A stretch of 64,000 bases of DNA from Streptococcus mitis (GCF_000722705.1 NZ_JPFW01000008.1:310001-374000), one strand, 5' to 3'; counted from the first letter of the stretch, positions 1-9,360 are shown. The notes: a model not told the origin generated them from the sequence alone. A program made the numbers and translations.

Positions 1-1532
1 ACTTTATCTGTTTCAACACCTTCTACTGTTTCATAAGTTGTTTTCGTAACTTGAACTCCTTTAGAACCAGGATTTTCAACTACTTCATCTCCCACATATT
101 TTGTGTCGTCAGGAACTACTTCTGTTGTGAAATCTAATTCACTTTCAGTAGACTTCTCAACTGTACCAGTTGTTACTTTATATTCTGGTAAGTCTAGCAC
201 TGGAGACTTCATTTCATGTTCTGGTTCTTGTGTTCCTTTAGTTGAAACTGGTTCTTTATATTCAGGAAGTTCTGGATGTACTAAAGCTTGGCCTTCCTTA
301 CCTTCTTCTTGAGTACCTTTCACTTCAACTGGAGCTTCTGGTAATTCGGGTTGCGTTAGGGCTTGGCCTTCTCTACCTTCTTCTTGGGTACCTTTAGACT
401 CTACTGTAGCCTCTGGCAATTCGGATTGCGTTAAAGATTGACCTTCCTTACCTGCCTCTTGGGTTCCTTTAGCTACTTGGTGACTTGGTTCAGCTTGTGG
501 TACTGGAGTTGGGGCAGGTTGCACCTCTTTCTTAGTTCCGACTGCAATGACTTGCGACACAGGATTTTGAACCACTTGATCTTCGATGACTTCTCTAACT
601 TCTTGACCATTGACCACCGAAACTTTGATTACAAGGCGACGCTGACCCTTTACTCCAGTTATGACGATACGAGTTTGTCCTTCTGCTAGATTCGCATCTG
701 GGCTTGTGACCGTTTCAAAAGGAATCTCCACCAAACTCCCTTCCTGTCTTGTCTGATGCTTCTCAGAAACTGGTTTTTCTTCAACAGCAGGAGCAACTGG
801 AGTCTCCACTACAGGCTTTTTGATGACAGTTTCTGGAGTAACCGCAGCTCTTTCTTGAACGACTTCAGTTTTCTCATTTTCTTTTGAACTTTGCTTTTCT
901 ACTGGCAACTGAGGCGGTTCAGCTGAAGCTGGTCTTGATGGATGAAGCTCTGCTTCCTTAAAGTATCCGATGTACTCATAACCATCAATGTGAATAATCC
1001 CTTCAGCCAAGCCTTCATGTGTAGACGCTGAAATAGTTTGGTTATAAGAAAGCAATTCTTTATTTTCAAACGCAAATGTCCCATAAGGTACAAAGGTGCT
1101 AGCTCCTAAAGAACCAATCAAGAGAACACCTAGGACTTCTCTACGACCTTTTTTGGACACCAAAAAGACTGCTAGAGAGGCCGTTGCCAATCCAAGACCT
1201 GCTAGAGCTAGCTCCTTACTTCCTGTGTAAGGAAGTTGTTGACTGTTAGTTGCCTTCTTGCGATAAACTACATAAAGAATATCATCATCTTGAAATTCTG
1301 TTGGAACCTCATGGTGAATCAGGGCTTTTTCAGACTCGGTTAATTCCTGCTCCGCTAAATAACGGTAATGAACGCTATGAGTTCCGCCAACTTCATTGGC
1401 ATGCACCTTATCTACTGAAAAGGTACCAGCACCAAAAAGGAAGGCCCCGATGGCTACAGGACCTACCCCAACAGTTAGCTTACGAATCGAATATTTGGTG
1501 ATTTTTTCTAGTTGTTGTTTTGTTTTTCTCAT
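1..1532 (-). CDS. zmpB: ZmpB/IgA1-protease-type M26 surface zinc metalloprotease, N-terminal part (cut by window edge)
   Basis: N-terminal ~510 residues; the zinc-binding catalytic domain would lie outside the window. The start is the ATG at 1530-1532, two bases after the upstream gene's stop. A YSIRK-type signal ([12 protein letters not shown]) starts near residue 14. A sortase-like LPYTG sits near residue 98 and is followed by two hydrophobic segments. This N-terminal anchor is the hallmark of streptococcal IgA1 protease/ZmpB paralogs, which carry the motif near the amino end. A G5-like domain follows, then three to four degenerate ~25-residue repeats with the core [11 protein letters not shown]...LPE, then the start of a second G5-like domain ([14 protein letters not shown]). 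It is downstream of a two-component system of the zmpRS type. Whether this is ZmpB, Iga or another paralog cannot be decided without the catalytic domain. Confidence 0.88.
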   Translation of the reverse strand, partial: MRKTKQQLEKITKYSIRKLTVGVGPVAIGAFLFGAGTFSVDKVHANEVGGTHSVHYRYLAEQELTESEKALIHHEVPTEFQDDDILYVVYRKKATNSQQLPYTGSKELALAGLGLATASLAVFLVSKKGRREVLGVLLIGSLGASTFVPYGTFAFENKELLSYNQTISASTHEGLAEGIIHIDGYEYIGYFKEAELHPSRPASAEPPQLPVEKQSSKENEKTEVVQERAAVTPETVIKKPVVETPVAPAVEEKPVSEKHQTRQEGSLVEIPFETVTSPDANLAEGQTRIVITGVKGQRRLVIKVSVVNGQEVREVIEDQVVQNPVSQVIAVGTKKEVQPAPTPVPQAEPSHQVAKGTQEAGKEGQSLTQSELPEATVESKGTQEEGREGQALTQPELPEAPVEVKGTQEEGKEGQALVHPELPEYKEPVSTKGTQEPEHEMKSPVLDLPEYKVTTGTVEKSTESELDFTTEVVPDDTKYVGDEVVENPGSKGVQVTKTTYETVEGVETDK

Positions 1533-1534
1533 TC

Positions 1535-2098
1535 TCACGACTTTCTAATAGAATCTTGCGGATAATGCGCACGCGCACCTCCAATTAATTTTGGGCGACT
1601 AGCCAACGCCGTTACATGGGCATGACCAATCTCTCTCAAAAGAGGGCGAATCGGAACCTGAACATGCTTGACATGCATGCCAATTGCAGTGTCTCCGATA
1701 TCCAATCCAGCATGGGCCTTGATAAATTCAACCTCGACTGGATCTTGCATAAACTTGAAGGCTGCCAACTGACCCGAACCTCCTGCATGAAGGGTAGGAA
1801 GGACACTGACCATTTCCAGACCAAACTGCTCTGCAACCTGACGTTCAACAACGAGAGCCCGATTGACATGTTCACAGCCTTGAACAGCTAGATGAATTCC
1901 TTTTTCCTCTAGGATATCTAGGATGGTCTTCACAATGATCTCTCCAATTTCTTGGCTGGATTCCTTGCCAATCTGACCACCTATCACCTCACTAGAAGAG
2001 AGGCCCAAAACAAAGATAGATCCCTGCTTCAAATTGGCCTTTTCCAATACATCTTCTACAATCTGGCTTGTTTCTCTTTGAATGTCTTTTTCCTTCAT
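1535..2098 (-). CDS. UPF0340 / TIGR01440 family protein
   Basis: Conserved protein of about 187 residues, similar to the YwlG-like UPF0340 family, whose function is not established. Recognisable family features are the segments [28 protein letters not shown] and [17 protein letters not shown] chose the ATG at 2096-2098 because a good ribosome-binding site (GAGGT) lies just before it; an ATG seven codons upstream has none. The gene lies between the zmpS terminator and the ZmpB-type protease gene. Its stop is two bases from the protease start, so translational coupling is likely. In pneumococcus, as I recall it, the same small gene sits between the sensor kinase and zmpB. Confidence 0.85.
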   Translation of the reverse strand: MKEKDIQRETSQIVEDVLEKANLKQGSIFVLGLSSSEVIGGQIGKESSQEIGEIIVKTILDILEEKGIHLAVQGCEHVNRALVVERQVAEQFGLEMVSVLPTLHAGGSGQLAAFKFMQDPVEVEFIKAHAGLDIGDTAIGMHVKHVQVPIRPLLREIGHAHVTALASRPKLIGGARAHYPQDSIRKS

Positions 2099-2190
2099 AC
2101 TTGATACCTCTTTTGTCATTATCTATCATATCGTTTTTTCTTGTTTTTAGCAAGATAGACAAACTAGAAAGCTTTCTCAATTACGCATAA

Positions 2191-2214
2191 AACTCCCAGA
2201 ATTGACCGGGAGTT
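2191..2214 (-). terminator. Hairpin terminator at the end of zmpS
   Basis: AACTCCC/GGGAGTT arms with a 10-base loop, followed by a short U-rich tail on the minus strand. The stop codon of zmpS (2213-2215) lies at the base of the stem. It separates the kinase gene from the UPF0340-protease pair. Confidence 0.7.
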
Positions 2215-3904
2215 AGCTAGTTTCTATTCTATTTATGTATATTTCAACCGTCGTTCCTTTGTCGGGAGCAGAATCAATCTTCATCTGATAATCTTCTCCA
2301 AAATGAAGTTTAAGACGCTGGTCAACATTTTGCAGACCAACTCCCCCACGTTTGAGCTGACTTTGACTATTGTCTCCAGTAGATTGGAAGCCAACGCCAT
2401 CATCCTCAATGCGGATGACTAGTCCTCTATCCTGTTTCTGGACAGAAACTTTAATATGTCCCTGCCCTTCCTTCTCCTTGATGCCATGGTAAAGAGCATT
2501 TTCTACCAGAGGTTGTAGCACCAGTTTAGGCAAGACTAAATTATCAAAGGCAGGATTTTCATCAATCTCGTATTCCAGCTTATCCCCATAGCGTTGTTTC
2601 TGGATAAAGAGATACTGGCGGACATGATTGATTTCGTCAGAAAGAGAAATCAAATCCTTTCCTTGATTGAGCGCTAAGCGGAAATAGGTTGCCAAGGACT
2701 TGGTCACCTGAACCACTCGCTGACTATCCTGAAATTCAGCCATCCAGATGATGGTGTCCAAGGTGTTATAGAGGAAATGGGGATTAATCTGGCTTGATAA
2801 AGCTTGAAGTTCATACTGACGGGTCGTTTCTTCTTGCCTGCGAATAGCTACCATCAGCTGATCAATCTGATCCAACATGGCATTGAACTGGCGAGTCACT
2901 TCTCTCAGTTCATAGGCACCAGCTTCCTTGGCACGAAGATTCTGAGTACCAGAAGCAATTTCCAGCATGGTTTCTCTCAAATTCTTCAAAGGAGCAATCC
3001 AACGCTTGAGACTGAACCACACCAAGCAGAGACAGGCAAGAAGAGATGTGACACTGGCCCCAAGCAAGGTCCACAAGAGCTGACTCCGAACCTGGTCTAA
3101 CTTCTCCAACGAAGAAACTCCTATAACCGTCCAATCAGTTCCAGCAATCTGTTCCTGACTGACGTAGGATTTGTGGTCAGGAGTATAGCCCTGCCCTGTC
3201 TCAATATAGGGTTTCATAGCCTCCATTTCGCTAGACGAACTATAAACTGTGCGTTGAGGATGATAAACAAATTCATGGTTTTCATTGATGATAAAGGCAA
3301 AGCCCTGCTGCCCCAACTGGAGCTGGTTGAGATAGGCTTCCAGAGTTTCGTAGGAAATATCCAAACGAAGTACGCCAAGATTGGCTCCCTTTGCATCAAC
3401 AAGTTCTTGAGTGACAGAAATGACCCACTGACTATCTGATTTACGAGCTGGTGTTAAAACTGGCTTAGCCCCCTGATGAATGGCCTTTTGGTACCAGTCC
3501 TCAGACATCATATCTGAGGAGGTTTTCATCTGCACACTGTCATCTGTAGAAATGACCTGACCTGATTTGGTGACCAATACAACAGCTTTCAAGTCCTTGT
3601 CTGCCTTCAAGATAGTCAAAAATAAATCTCGAATTTCCTTGACCTTGTCTTGACTGGGATTCTCAGCATAGGTTAGAACATCTGCCTGCTGGGTCAAACT
3701 AGTCGAGGTGGTTTCTAATTTTTTGATATAAGACTGAATAAAGTGGCTAGTTTGGCTAATTGTCGTTTGGCTATTGCCCTCAATGCTAGCCTCAATGGCC
3801 GAAGAACTAGATTGATAGTAGAAAGTCCCAACCAGAGCTAGGAGAATGAGAAAGACCAGAAAGATGGAAATAACCATTCTGACTAGGAGAGAAGAACGCT
3901 TCAT
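2213..3904 (-). CDS. zmpS: Sensor histidine kinase of the YesM type (ZmpS/HK09-like)
   Basis: Membrane sensor kinase of 563 residues. A transmembrane helix at residues ~9-30 is followed by an extracellular Cache-like sensor domain (~35-275), a second helix (~277-300), a HAMP segment and a His_kinase domain. The phospho-acceptor region contains SSQINPHFLYNTLDTI, typical of YesM/LytS-class kinases. The ATPase domain has the N-box (LVENALYHGI) and G-box (IEDDGVGF). Its ATG overlaps the regulator's stop by four bases, so the pair is co-translated. Its position beside an M26 protease gene matches the pneumococcal ZmpRS locus; control of that protease is inferred from that context. Confidence 0.88.
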   Translation of the reverse strand: MKRSSLLVRMVISIFLVFLILLALVGTFYYQSSSSAIEASIEGNSQTTISQTSHFIQSYIKKLETTSTSLTQQADVLTYAENPSQDKVKEIRDLFLTILKADKDLKAVVLVTKSGQVISTDDSVQMKTSSDMMSEDWYQKAIHQGAKPVLTPARKSDSQWVISVTQELVDAKGANLGVLRLDISYETLEAYLNQLQLGQQGFAFIINENHEFVYHPQRTVYSSSSEMEAMKPYIETGQGYTPDHKSYVSQEQIAGTDWTVIGVSSLEKLDQVRSQLLWTLLGASVTSLLACLCLVWFSLKRWIAPLKNLRETMLEIASGTQNLRAKEAGAYELREVTRQFNAMLDQIDQLMVAIRRQEETTRQYELQALSSQINPHFLYNTLDTIIWMAEFQDSQRVVQVTKSLATYFRLALNQGKDLISLSDEINHVRQYLFIQKQRYGDKLEYEIDENPAFDNLVLPKLVLQPLVENALYHGIKEKEGQGHIKVSVQKQDRGLVIRIEDDGVGFQSTGDNSQSQLKRGGVGLQNVDQRLKLHFGEDYQMKIDSAPDKGTTVEIYINRIETS

Positions 3905-4638
3905 CGACCTTCTCCCTTCTTAAACTGACGAGGTGTTACACCTGCAATCTGTTTAAAACGTTGGGTAAAGTAATTCATATCTTCAAAGCCAACCTTTTCA
4001 GCTATCTCATAAATCTTTAAATCTGTAGTCAAGAGTAAGAGTTTGGCTTGTTTGACACGCTCTCTTACCAGATAATCCTGAAAAGGCAGCCCCAACTCTT
4101 TCTTAATCAAGGAGCTCAGATAAGTCGGACTAAAGCCCAAGTCACTGGCTAAAGACTTTAAACTAAACTGACTGTCAGCCAGATGAGACTGGATTTTCTG
4201 AGCCATGTTTCCTTCAAACTTATCAGTTAATAAATCTTGTAACTGCTCTTCCTTTTCTTCCTTGTCCAGCTTTTGCTTGATTTTACCCAGCATTTCCTCA
4301 ATATCCTGACGAGAAAAGGGCTTAAGCAAGTAGTCATCCACACCGAGTTTGACAGCAGACAAGGCATAATCAAAATCATCGTAGCCAGTCAAAAAGACCA
4401 AATGTACCTGAGGATAGGTTTCTCGGACCAGACTGGCCAACTGGATGCCATTTAGTTGAGGCATATTGATATCGGTTAAAATGATATCTGGCACCTGCTT
4501 TTGAATCAATTCCCAAGCCTGCCTTCCATTTTCAGCCTGACCAATGATTTCCATATCGTAGGCTGCTACATTGACCAGCTTGGTCAAACCTTGTCTTACC
4601 AGATATTCATCTTCTACGATTAAGATTGTATAGGTCAT
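3901..4638 (-). CDS. zmpR: AraC-type response regulator (ZmpR/RR09-like)
   Basis: Regulator of 245 residues with an N-terminal receiver domain and a C-terminal AraC/XylS DNA-binding domain (YesN type). The receiver has the acidic pair (VEDE), the phospho-acceptor Asp56 in LTDINMP and the conserved Lys in LLKPFS. The C-terminal half has the double helix-turn-helix ending in the AraC signature (GFEDMNYFTQRFKQIAGVTP). I use the ATG at 4636-4638, preceded by AAGGAGAG; a GTG six codons upstream is weaker. The gene overlaps its kinase by four bases. The presumed target is the adjacent protease gene. Confidence 0.9.
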   Translation of the reverse strand: MTYTILIVEDEYLVRQGLTKLVNVAAYDMEIIGQAENGRQAWELIQKQVPDIILTDINMPQLNGIQLASLVRETYPQVHLVFLTGYDDFDYALSAVKLGVDDYLLKPFSRQDIEEMLGKIKQKLDKEEKEEQLQDLLTDKFEGNMAQKIQSHLADSQFSLKSLASDLGFSPTYLSSLIKKELGLPFQDYLVRERVKQAKLLLLTTDLKIYEIAEKVGFEDMNYFTQRFKQIAGVTPRQFKKGEGR

Positions 4639-4708
4639 GCTTCTCTCCTTTGTCACTTACTAGTATCAGTATAGCAAAATTCTCCTCTAACTGCTTAGGA
4701 AAGTTCTC

Positions 4709-5821
4709 TTAATCAACATAATCTAGTAAATAAGCATATCCTTTTTCTTCCATTTGGTCTTTGGGAATAAAGCGGATAGAGAGACTATTAATACAGTAGC
4801 GCAAGCCACCCTTGTCCTGTGGTCCATCCGTAAAGACATGGCCAAGGTGAGAATCTCCAACTCGGCTCCGCACTTCCATGCGCGTCATATTGTAGGACTT
4901 ATCTTCCTTGTAGGTGGCAACATCTGGGCTGATGGGCTGGGTGAAACTAGGCCAGCCGCAACCAGACTCAAACTTGTCCTTTGATGAAAAGAGGGGTTCG
5001 CCAGTTGCCACATCCACATAGATACCAGATTCAAATTTATCCCAGTAGCGGTTTGAAAAAGCTCGTTCTGTTTGATTTTTCTGGGTAACTGCATACTCCT
5101 CAGGCGACAAGGTCTTTTTCAATTCTTCATCGCTTGGTTTAGGATATTTGCTGGCATCGATGACGGGATAGGCAGCCTGATTGACATTGATATGGCAGTA
5201 GCCATTTGGATTTTTCTTGAGGTAGTCTTGGTGATAGTCCTCAGCTACCACAAAATTCTTCAAGGGCTCCTTTTCAACCGCCAAAGGTTGGTCGTATTTC
5301 TTAGCCACCTCATCAAAGACTTGGTTGATTACTTCCAAATCCTTGTCATCTGTGTAATAAACACCAGTACGATACTGGGTTCCCACATCATTTCCTTGTT
5401 TATTTTTACTGGTTGGATTGATAATGCGGAAGTAATGAAGCAGGATTTCCTTGAGGGAAATTTGCTTGGCATCATAGGTGACATGGACTGTCTCCGCATG
5501 TCCTGTTTGGTTAATCAATTCGTACTTGGTTGTCTCCCCTCTACCGTTCGCATATCCTGATACGGCATCTGTCACTCCAGGAACGCGTGAGAAATATTCC
5601 TCCACTCCCCAGAAACATCCCCCAGCTAGATAAATTTCATGCAAATCTGCGTCTTTACTAATTTCTGTTTTTTTCACTGTTTTTCCTCCTTGGCTAACTG
5701 CCGCTTTCTCAATTTGCGAGCTATCTGTCTGCCCTGCATTTCGCATCAATAGAAAATAGAAACCGCTTATGGCTAGGACAAAAATCCCTGCCAAGACAAA
5801 CAATTTTACTTTATCATTCAT
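4709..5821 (-). CDS. msrAB2: Surface-anchored bifunctional methionine sulfoxide reductase MsrA-MsrB
   Basis: 370-residue fusion reducing both epimers of methionine sulfoxide in exported proteins. An uncleaved membrane anchor or signal (residues ~7-26) has no lipobox cysteine. MsrA spans ~60-215 with the catalytic motif [11 protein letters not shown]. MsrB spans ~240-365 with CGWPSF and the active-site segment [11 protein letters not shown]. The N-terminal membrane segment separates it from the cytoplasmic MsrAB paralog. It follows etrx1 after nine bases and ccdA1, matching the pneumococcal surface system in which the thioredoxin-fold lipoprotein Etrx1 reduces the Msr. The start is supported by AAAGG upstream. 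Confidence 0.93.
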   Translation of the reverse strand: MNDKVKLFVLAGIFVLAISGFYFLLMRNAGQTDSSQIEKAAVSQGGKTVKKTEISKDADLHEIYLAGGCFWGVEEYFSRVPGVTDAVSGYANGRGETTKYELINQTGHAETVHVTYDAKQISLKEILLHYFRIINPTSKNKQGNDVGTQYRTGVYYTDDKDLEVINQVFDEVAKKYDQPLAVEKEPLKNFVVAEDYHQDYLKKNPNGYCHINVNQAAYPVIDASKYPKPSDEELKKTLSPEEYAVTQKNQTERAFSNRYWDKFESGIYVDVATGEPLFSSKDKFESGCGWPSFTQPISPDVATYKEDKSYNMTRMEVRSRVGDSHLGHVFTDGPQDKGGLRYCINSLSIRFIPKDQMEEKGYAYLLDYVD

Positions 5822-5830
5822 GACCTTTCT

Positions 5831-6394
5831 CTACCCCATTTCTTTCAATGTTTTTAAAATCATATCCTTATCCATAAAACCTGGTTGCGTTTTGACCAGT
5901 TTGCCTTCCTTGTCTATAAAGGCTTGAGTTGGGTAAGAACGAACGCCATAACTTTCCAAAAGTTTGCCTGATGGATCAATTAGAACTGGGAAATTTTTAT
6001 AATCCAAGCCCTTGTACCAGTTCTTAAAATCAGCTTCCGCTTGTTCACCCTTGTGACCAGGAGACACCACTGTCAAGACCACATAGTCGTCTCCAGCATC
6101 CTTAGCAATTTCATCCGTATCTGGAAGACTGGCTAGACAGATGGAACACCAAGACGCCCAGAATTTGAGATAGACTTTCTTGCCCTTGTAATCAGACAAG
6201 CGGTAGGTCTTACCATCTACTCCCATCAATTCAAAGTCAGCGACTGCCTGACCTTTAGTCACAGTTTGCGCACTGACTTGTTCTGTTTTTGTTTCCTCCT
6301 TCATAGTAGATTGGTCTGACATATTTTTAGCCGAACAGGCTGCCAAACAACAGATTGAGCCTACTCCAAGGAGACATGTTTGCCATTTTTTCAT
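5831..6394 (-). CDS. etrx1: Extracellular thioredoxin-fold lipoprotein (Etrx1/TlpA-like)
   Basis: Lipoprotein of 187 residues. The signal peptide ends in a lipobox (CCLAACS), followed by a linker and a TlpA/AhpC-TSA thioredoxin fold. The redox motif is WASWCSIC (CXXC), and the cis-Pro loop is in VRSYPTQAFID. It should pass electrons from the membrane protein CcdA1 to the surface methionine sulfoxide reductase. I chose the ATG at 6392-6394, which has GAGGAAGAAG before it; a TTG frame extension overlaps the end of ccdA1 and lacks a ribosome site. The ATG lies 13 bases after the ccdA1 stop, so the three genes form one operon. Confidence 0.92.
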   Translation of the reverse strand: MKKWQTCLLGVGSICCLAACSAKNMSDQSTMKEETKTEQVSAQTVTKGQAVADFELMGVDGKTYRLSDYKGKKVYLKFWASWCSICLASLPDTDEIAKDAGDDYVVLTVVSPGHKGEQAEADFKNWYKGLDYKNFPVLIDPSGKLLESYGVRSYPTQAFIDKEGKLVKTQPGFMDKDMILKTLKEMG

Positions 6395-6407
6395 TTCTTC
6401 TTCCTCT

Positions 6408-7118
6408 CTATTCAAATAATGTAGTCAAAATGGAAGCATTTCCCAAAAGCACCAAGATTCCCATCACGATAATGAGGAAACCACCCACTTTTTTGAGGGT
6501 TCCGAGGTAGGGATGGAGTTTTCGGAAATGTTTCAAAACATAGCTGGAGGCGATAGCTAGAACCAAAAATGGTAGTGCCAATCCCAGCGTGTAAACCAAC
6601 ATGAGACCAGCTCCCTGCCAAGCACCTGAGCCACCTGAAGCCGCCAAGGCCAAAACAGAGCCAAGAACTGGACCCACACATGGCGTCCAAGCAAAACTAA
6701 AGGTCAAGCCCAGTAAAAATGCCTGACTATAGCCCTTACCCTTTTGCCCCTGTCTCTTTAATTGTAGCCTTTTTTCCTTGTAGAGTCCCTGCAAATGTAA
6801 GACTTCCATCTGGTGCAAGCCCAAGAGAATGATGACCGCACCCGTCACATACTGAAACCAAGAAGCATACAGCAAATTGCCTAAAAAACCAGCTCCATAG
6901 CCCAGTAAGATAAAAACAAAGGAAATCCCTATTATAAAGGCCAGAGTTCGCAATAGACTAACAACTGAGATTGAATATTTTCCACTAGAATCCTGAGCAC
7001 CATCTTTGTCATCCAGTAATACCCCTGCATAGACTGGTAACAAGGGTAAAATACAAGGAGAAAAGAAGGAAAGAATTCCAGCAAGAAAAACACTGATAAA
7101 AAAGATTATATTATCCAT
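6408..7118 (-). CDS. ccdA1: CcdA-type thiol-disulfide transmembrane electron carrier
   Basis: 236-residue polytopic membrane protein of the CcdA/DsbD-gamma family with about six transmembrane helices. It carries the two conserved Pro-Cys motifs of the family (SPCILPLLPVY near residue 21 and TPCVGPVLG near 147). These relay electrons from cytoplasmic thioredoxin to an extracellular thioredoxin-like acceptor. It is the first gene of the etrx1-msrAB2 operon, which fits that role. The ATG is preceded by GGAGG at good spacing, and a TATAAT lies ~35 bases upstream. Confidence 0.92.
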   Translation of the reverse strand: MDNIIFFISVFLAGILSFFSPCILPLLPVYAGVLLDDKDGAQDSSGKYSISVVSLLRTLAFIIGISFVFILLGYGAGFLGNLLYASWFQYVTGAVIILLGLHQMEVLHLQGLYKEKRLQLKRQGQKGKGYSQAFLLGLTFSFAWTPCVGPVLGSVLALAASGGSGAWQGAGLMLVYTLGLALPFLVLAIASSYVLKHFRKLHPYLGTLKKVGGFLIIVMGILVLLGNASILTTLFE

Positions 7119-7150
7119 TGCCTTCCTCCATTCTTTGATTTGATAGGACT

Positions 7151-7156
7151 ATTATA
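7151..7156 (-). promoter_or_regulatory. -10 element for the ccdA1-etrx1-msrAB2 operon
   Basis: Perfect TATAAT on the minus strand, 33 bases before the ccdA1 start. The -35 region at the right distance is poor (TGTTTT), so an activator or another factor may be needed. Confidence 0.5.
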
Positions 7157-7344
7157 ACCCCAAAGTTCCAGAAAAAACAGGGACAATAATAGGGAAAAAT
7201 AGGAATTTAATCAGGTTATACTTCAAAGAAATCAAAAAAGCATGAGTAAAAGGGTAAGCTATCTTAGGTTTTAGAGCCAACATCTAGTAAACTAAAAACA
7301 GATTCTTCCATCTATCACGGAAAAATCTGTCATTGATTTACTGA

Positions 7345-7411
7345 TTTACAAAAAATTCCAATTACGGTTTACGAACCTTATCTTTGCTGGTTTCTCTGTA
7401 TTTTTTAGTTC
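7345..7411 (-). repeat. Third, shortest remnant copy of the Rpn gene 3' segment
   Basis: Directly abutting the stop of the second copy, this stretch translates on the minus strand as ELKKYRETSKDKVRKP, then a stop, then LEFF. That is the same segment found in the full-length nuclease and in the second copy. The conserved Trp codon of the RKPWLEFF motif is a TAA here. Homology fades after LEFF. It shows that partial duplication of this gene happened at least twice. Confidence 0.8.
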
Positions 7412-7789
7412 TTATTTGCGATGCTCTTTCAATAGTTCTTCAAACTCAGAGACAGTCATACCTAACTGCTGGCTGGCAACCTCAGAAGTCAGAAGACCTT
7501 GGTGGACCATATCTAGGAAGGCAAAAAATTTCCCTTCCTCCCTAGCAGTTTCCAAGGCATAGTCCTGCGCTAACAAGGCTTGTTCTTCTCGCATACGTAG
7601 TTGACTAAACATCTTCCTGTCCTCCTCGGACCAGCTCTTATAGTCTAGCAGTTGGTCCGCCTGACTGATGGCTCGCTCGGGTTCTTGGGTAAAGGGTTTG
7701 TTACCGAAAAACTCCAACCACGGCTTACGAACCTCGTCTTTGCTGGTTTCTCTGTATTTTTTTAATTCTAAGAATGCCATCTTAACCAT
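7412..7789 (-). pseudogene. Orphan C-terminal copy of the Rpn-type nuclease (125 codons)
   Basis: This open frame repeats residues ~180-287 of the upstream full-length gene. Near-identity runs from VKMAFLELKKYRETSKDE through the DYKSWSEEDRKMF region. The tail then diverges (SQLRMREEQ, later EEGKFFAFLDMVHQGLLTSE) and extends five residues further. It has an ATG but no Shine-Dalgarno sequence and lacks the nuclease motifs. Parsimoniously it is a broken tandem duplicate. It could also be a stand-alone C-terminal domain, since Rpn proteins are known to make a separate C-terminal antitoxin product from an internal start, or a donor of an alternative tail. Confidence 0.7.
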
Positions 7790-7803
7790 TATTGGTAATG
7801 GTC

Positions 7804-8667
7804 TTACAACAAGGCCTCAAACTCAGCGACGGTCATGCCTAATTGCTCACTCGCAACCTCTGCTGTTAAAAGATGCTGTCGAACAAGATTTGCTAACATA
7901 GCAAAACCACCTTCCGCCCTCGCAGTTTCCAAAGCATAGTCCTGCGCTAACAAGGCTTGTTCTTCGCGTCTGCGTTGTTCACTAAACATTTTCCTGTCCT
8001 CCTCGGACCAGCTCTTGTAGTCCAGCAGTTGGTCTGCTTGGCTAATAGCTCGCTCGGGTTGCTGGGTAAAGGGTTTGTTACCGAAAAACTCCAACCACGG
8101 CTTACGAACCTCGTCTTTGCTGGTTTCTCTGTATTTTTTTAGTTCTAAGAACGCCATCTTGACTAGATGGTTTTCTTGTCCATTGTTTGTGATGGTTAAA
8201 ACCTCACCTGTCGTGTCCTCGCGCATACTGAAGCTGTGAAAGGCTAGGTCATCTGAGAAATAATTACTATCTACAATAGCTATTGCGTAAACAGGTGCGA
8301 TATGCTTGTAACTCTGGTGAGTATTGCCCTCTTGCTGGCGAATTTTTTCTAGGTTTTGATTGACCTGACTACACAAGTAAGCCCATAGGCGATTGATGAA
8401 AAAATTCTGATGATGTACCTGAATCTCAATGATAACTTGTGTCCCATTATCTAGTTCAGCTAAAACGTCTATGCTAGTATAGAAATCTTGGGCTGAATAT
8501 GGTACGGAAGGCAAGACGTGAATGTTACTTCCCTCCAAAATAGTCACATTTTTTGCTGGTAAATCCAACATATCACGGATAAATTGACAAGTGATTTCTG
8601 GATTGCTAAAGATTTTCTTAGCAACCAAATCGTTAGTTGGGCTGATGCCCGGATGACGTACAGTCAT
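7804..8667 (-). CDS. Rpn-family PD-(D/E)XK nuclease (recombination-promoting nuclease / putative transposase)
   Basis: Protein of 287 residues, start at the ATG 8665-8667 with AAAGGAG before it. The N-terminal two thirds match the Rpn/PDDEXK_2 family: NDLVAKKIFSNPE near the start, then the catalytic pattern TSIDVLAELDNG...VIIEIQ, the D-x-(E)xQ form of the PD-(D/E)XK site, and a conserved FFINRLWAYLCSQ helix. The C-terminal ~70 residues are a charged, helical, variable tail. Family members such as E. coli RpnA cut DNA and some act in antiphage defence with a C-terminal antitoxin made from within the gene. That function here is inference. Two partial copies of its 3' end follow downstream. Confidence 0.8.
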   Translation of the reverse strand: MTVRHPGISPTNDLVAKKIFSNPEITCQFIRDMLDLPAKNVTILEGSNIHVLPSVPYSAQDFYTSIDVLAELDNGTQVIIEIQVHHQNFFINRLWAYLCSQVNQNLEKIRQQEGNTHQSYKHIAPVYAIAIVDSNYFSDDLAFHSFSMREDTTGEVLTITNNGQENHLVKMAFLELKKYRETSKDEVRKPWLEFFGNKPFTQQPERAISQADQLLDYKSWSEEDRKMFSEQRRREEQALLAQDYALETARAEGGFAMLANLVRQHLLTAEVASEQLGMTVAEFEALL

Positions 8668-8682
8668 ATTTGCTCTCCTTTC

Positions 8683-8688
8683 ATTATA
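8683..8688 (-). promoter_or_regulatory. Extended -10 promoter of the Rpn-type gene
   Basis: TATAAT preceded by TGC (extended -10) lies only 15 bases before the start codon. The predicted transcript start falls in or just before the ribosome-binding site, giving a very short leader. No good -35 is visible. Confidence 0.45.
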
Positions 8689-8808
8689 GCACATTTTTTA
8701 ATCTAATTTACTAGATTTGATGCTTCTATCTATTTATTCGGAAAAAGAAAGGATAAATGAAATAGTAAATAAAAAATAAGAACAGCGGATAAGCAATAAA
8801 TGTTAAGC

Positions 8809-9360
8809 TTATCTATCCTTCTTACTTATCTGATAATAAATAAGGTCCGCAACGTAGTCTTTTCTCTCTACACCATTGGTAATAGTCTTTAGATAGGCCA
8901 TCCCAGCCTTTTCCATGACACGGCCTGAAGCTGGGTTGAGACTGGCATATCGAGCTTTGACTTTTTGAAAACCTGCTTGAGTAAAACAAAAGTCCAATAC
9001 AGCTTTAAAGGCCTCCGTCATCATACCTCGGCCCCAATAATTTTTTCCTAAAATATAGCCAATTTCACAAGAAGAATCGTTCTCATCTATTGCAATGATG
9101 CTGATATCTCCTATCACCTGCTCGGGGTTTTCTTTGAGGCAAATGGCCCATTTGTAATAGTTGGGATTAGCATAGGAGGAAATCCAATTACGAATCGAAT
9201 TCCGAGTCACCTCAACATCAGGATGAGGATCCCAAGTAACGTAGGTTAGATTCTCAGCAGATGAAGCCCAATTTTGAAACATGGCTTCCGCATCACTCTC
9301 CACAAATCTTCTCAAAATCAAACGGTCTGTCTGTAACGTTTGCGTACCGATTGCTTTCAT
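8809..9360 (-). CDS. GNAT acetyltransferase, RimJ/RimL type
   Basis: About 183 residues with the typical RimJ/RimL opening (LQTDRLILRRFVESDAEAMF), the acetyl-CoA-binding segment around GYILGKNYWGRGMMTEA and the late motif NPASGRVMEKAGM. The ATG at 9358-9360 has GAGGTAG upstream and is preferred over an in-frame start 15 codons earlier. The substrate is unknown; relatives acetylate ribosomal-protein N-termini or small amines. It is a lone minus-strand gene between the Rpn locus and the terminator array after nadE. Confidence 0.85.
   Translation of the reverse strand: MKAIGTQTLQTDRLILRRFVESDAEAMFQNWASSAENLTYVTWDPHPDVEVTRNSIRNWISSYANPNYYKWAICLKENPEQVIGDISIIAIDENDSSCEIGYILGKNYWGRGMMTEAFKAVLDFCFTQAGFQKVKARYASLNPASGRVMEKAGMAYLKTITNGVERKDYVADLIYYQISKKDR

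Noticed and set aside
5072-5560. Plus-strand 162-codon hydrophobic open frame opposite msrAB2
   Set aside because: Lies wholly inside the antisense of a conserved enzyme gene, with no ribosome site or recognisable domain.
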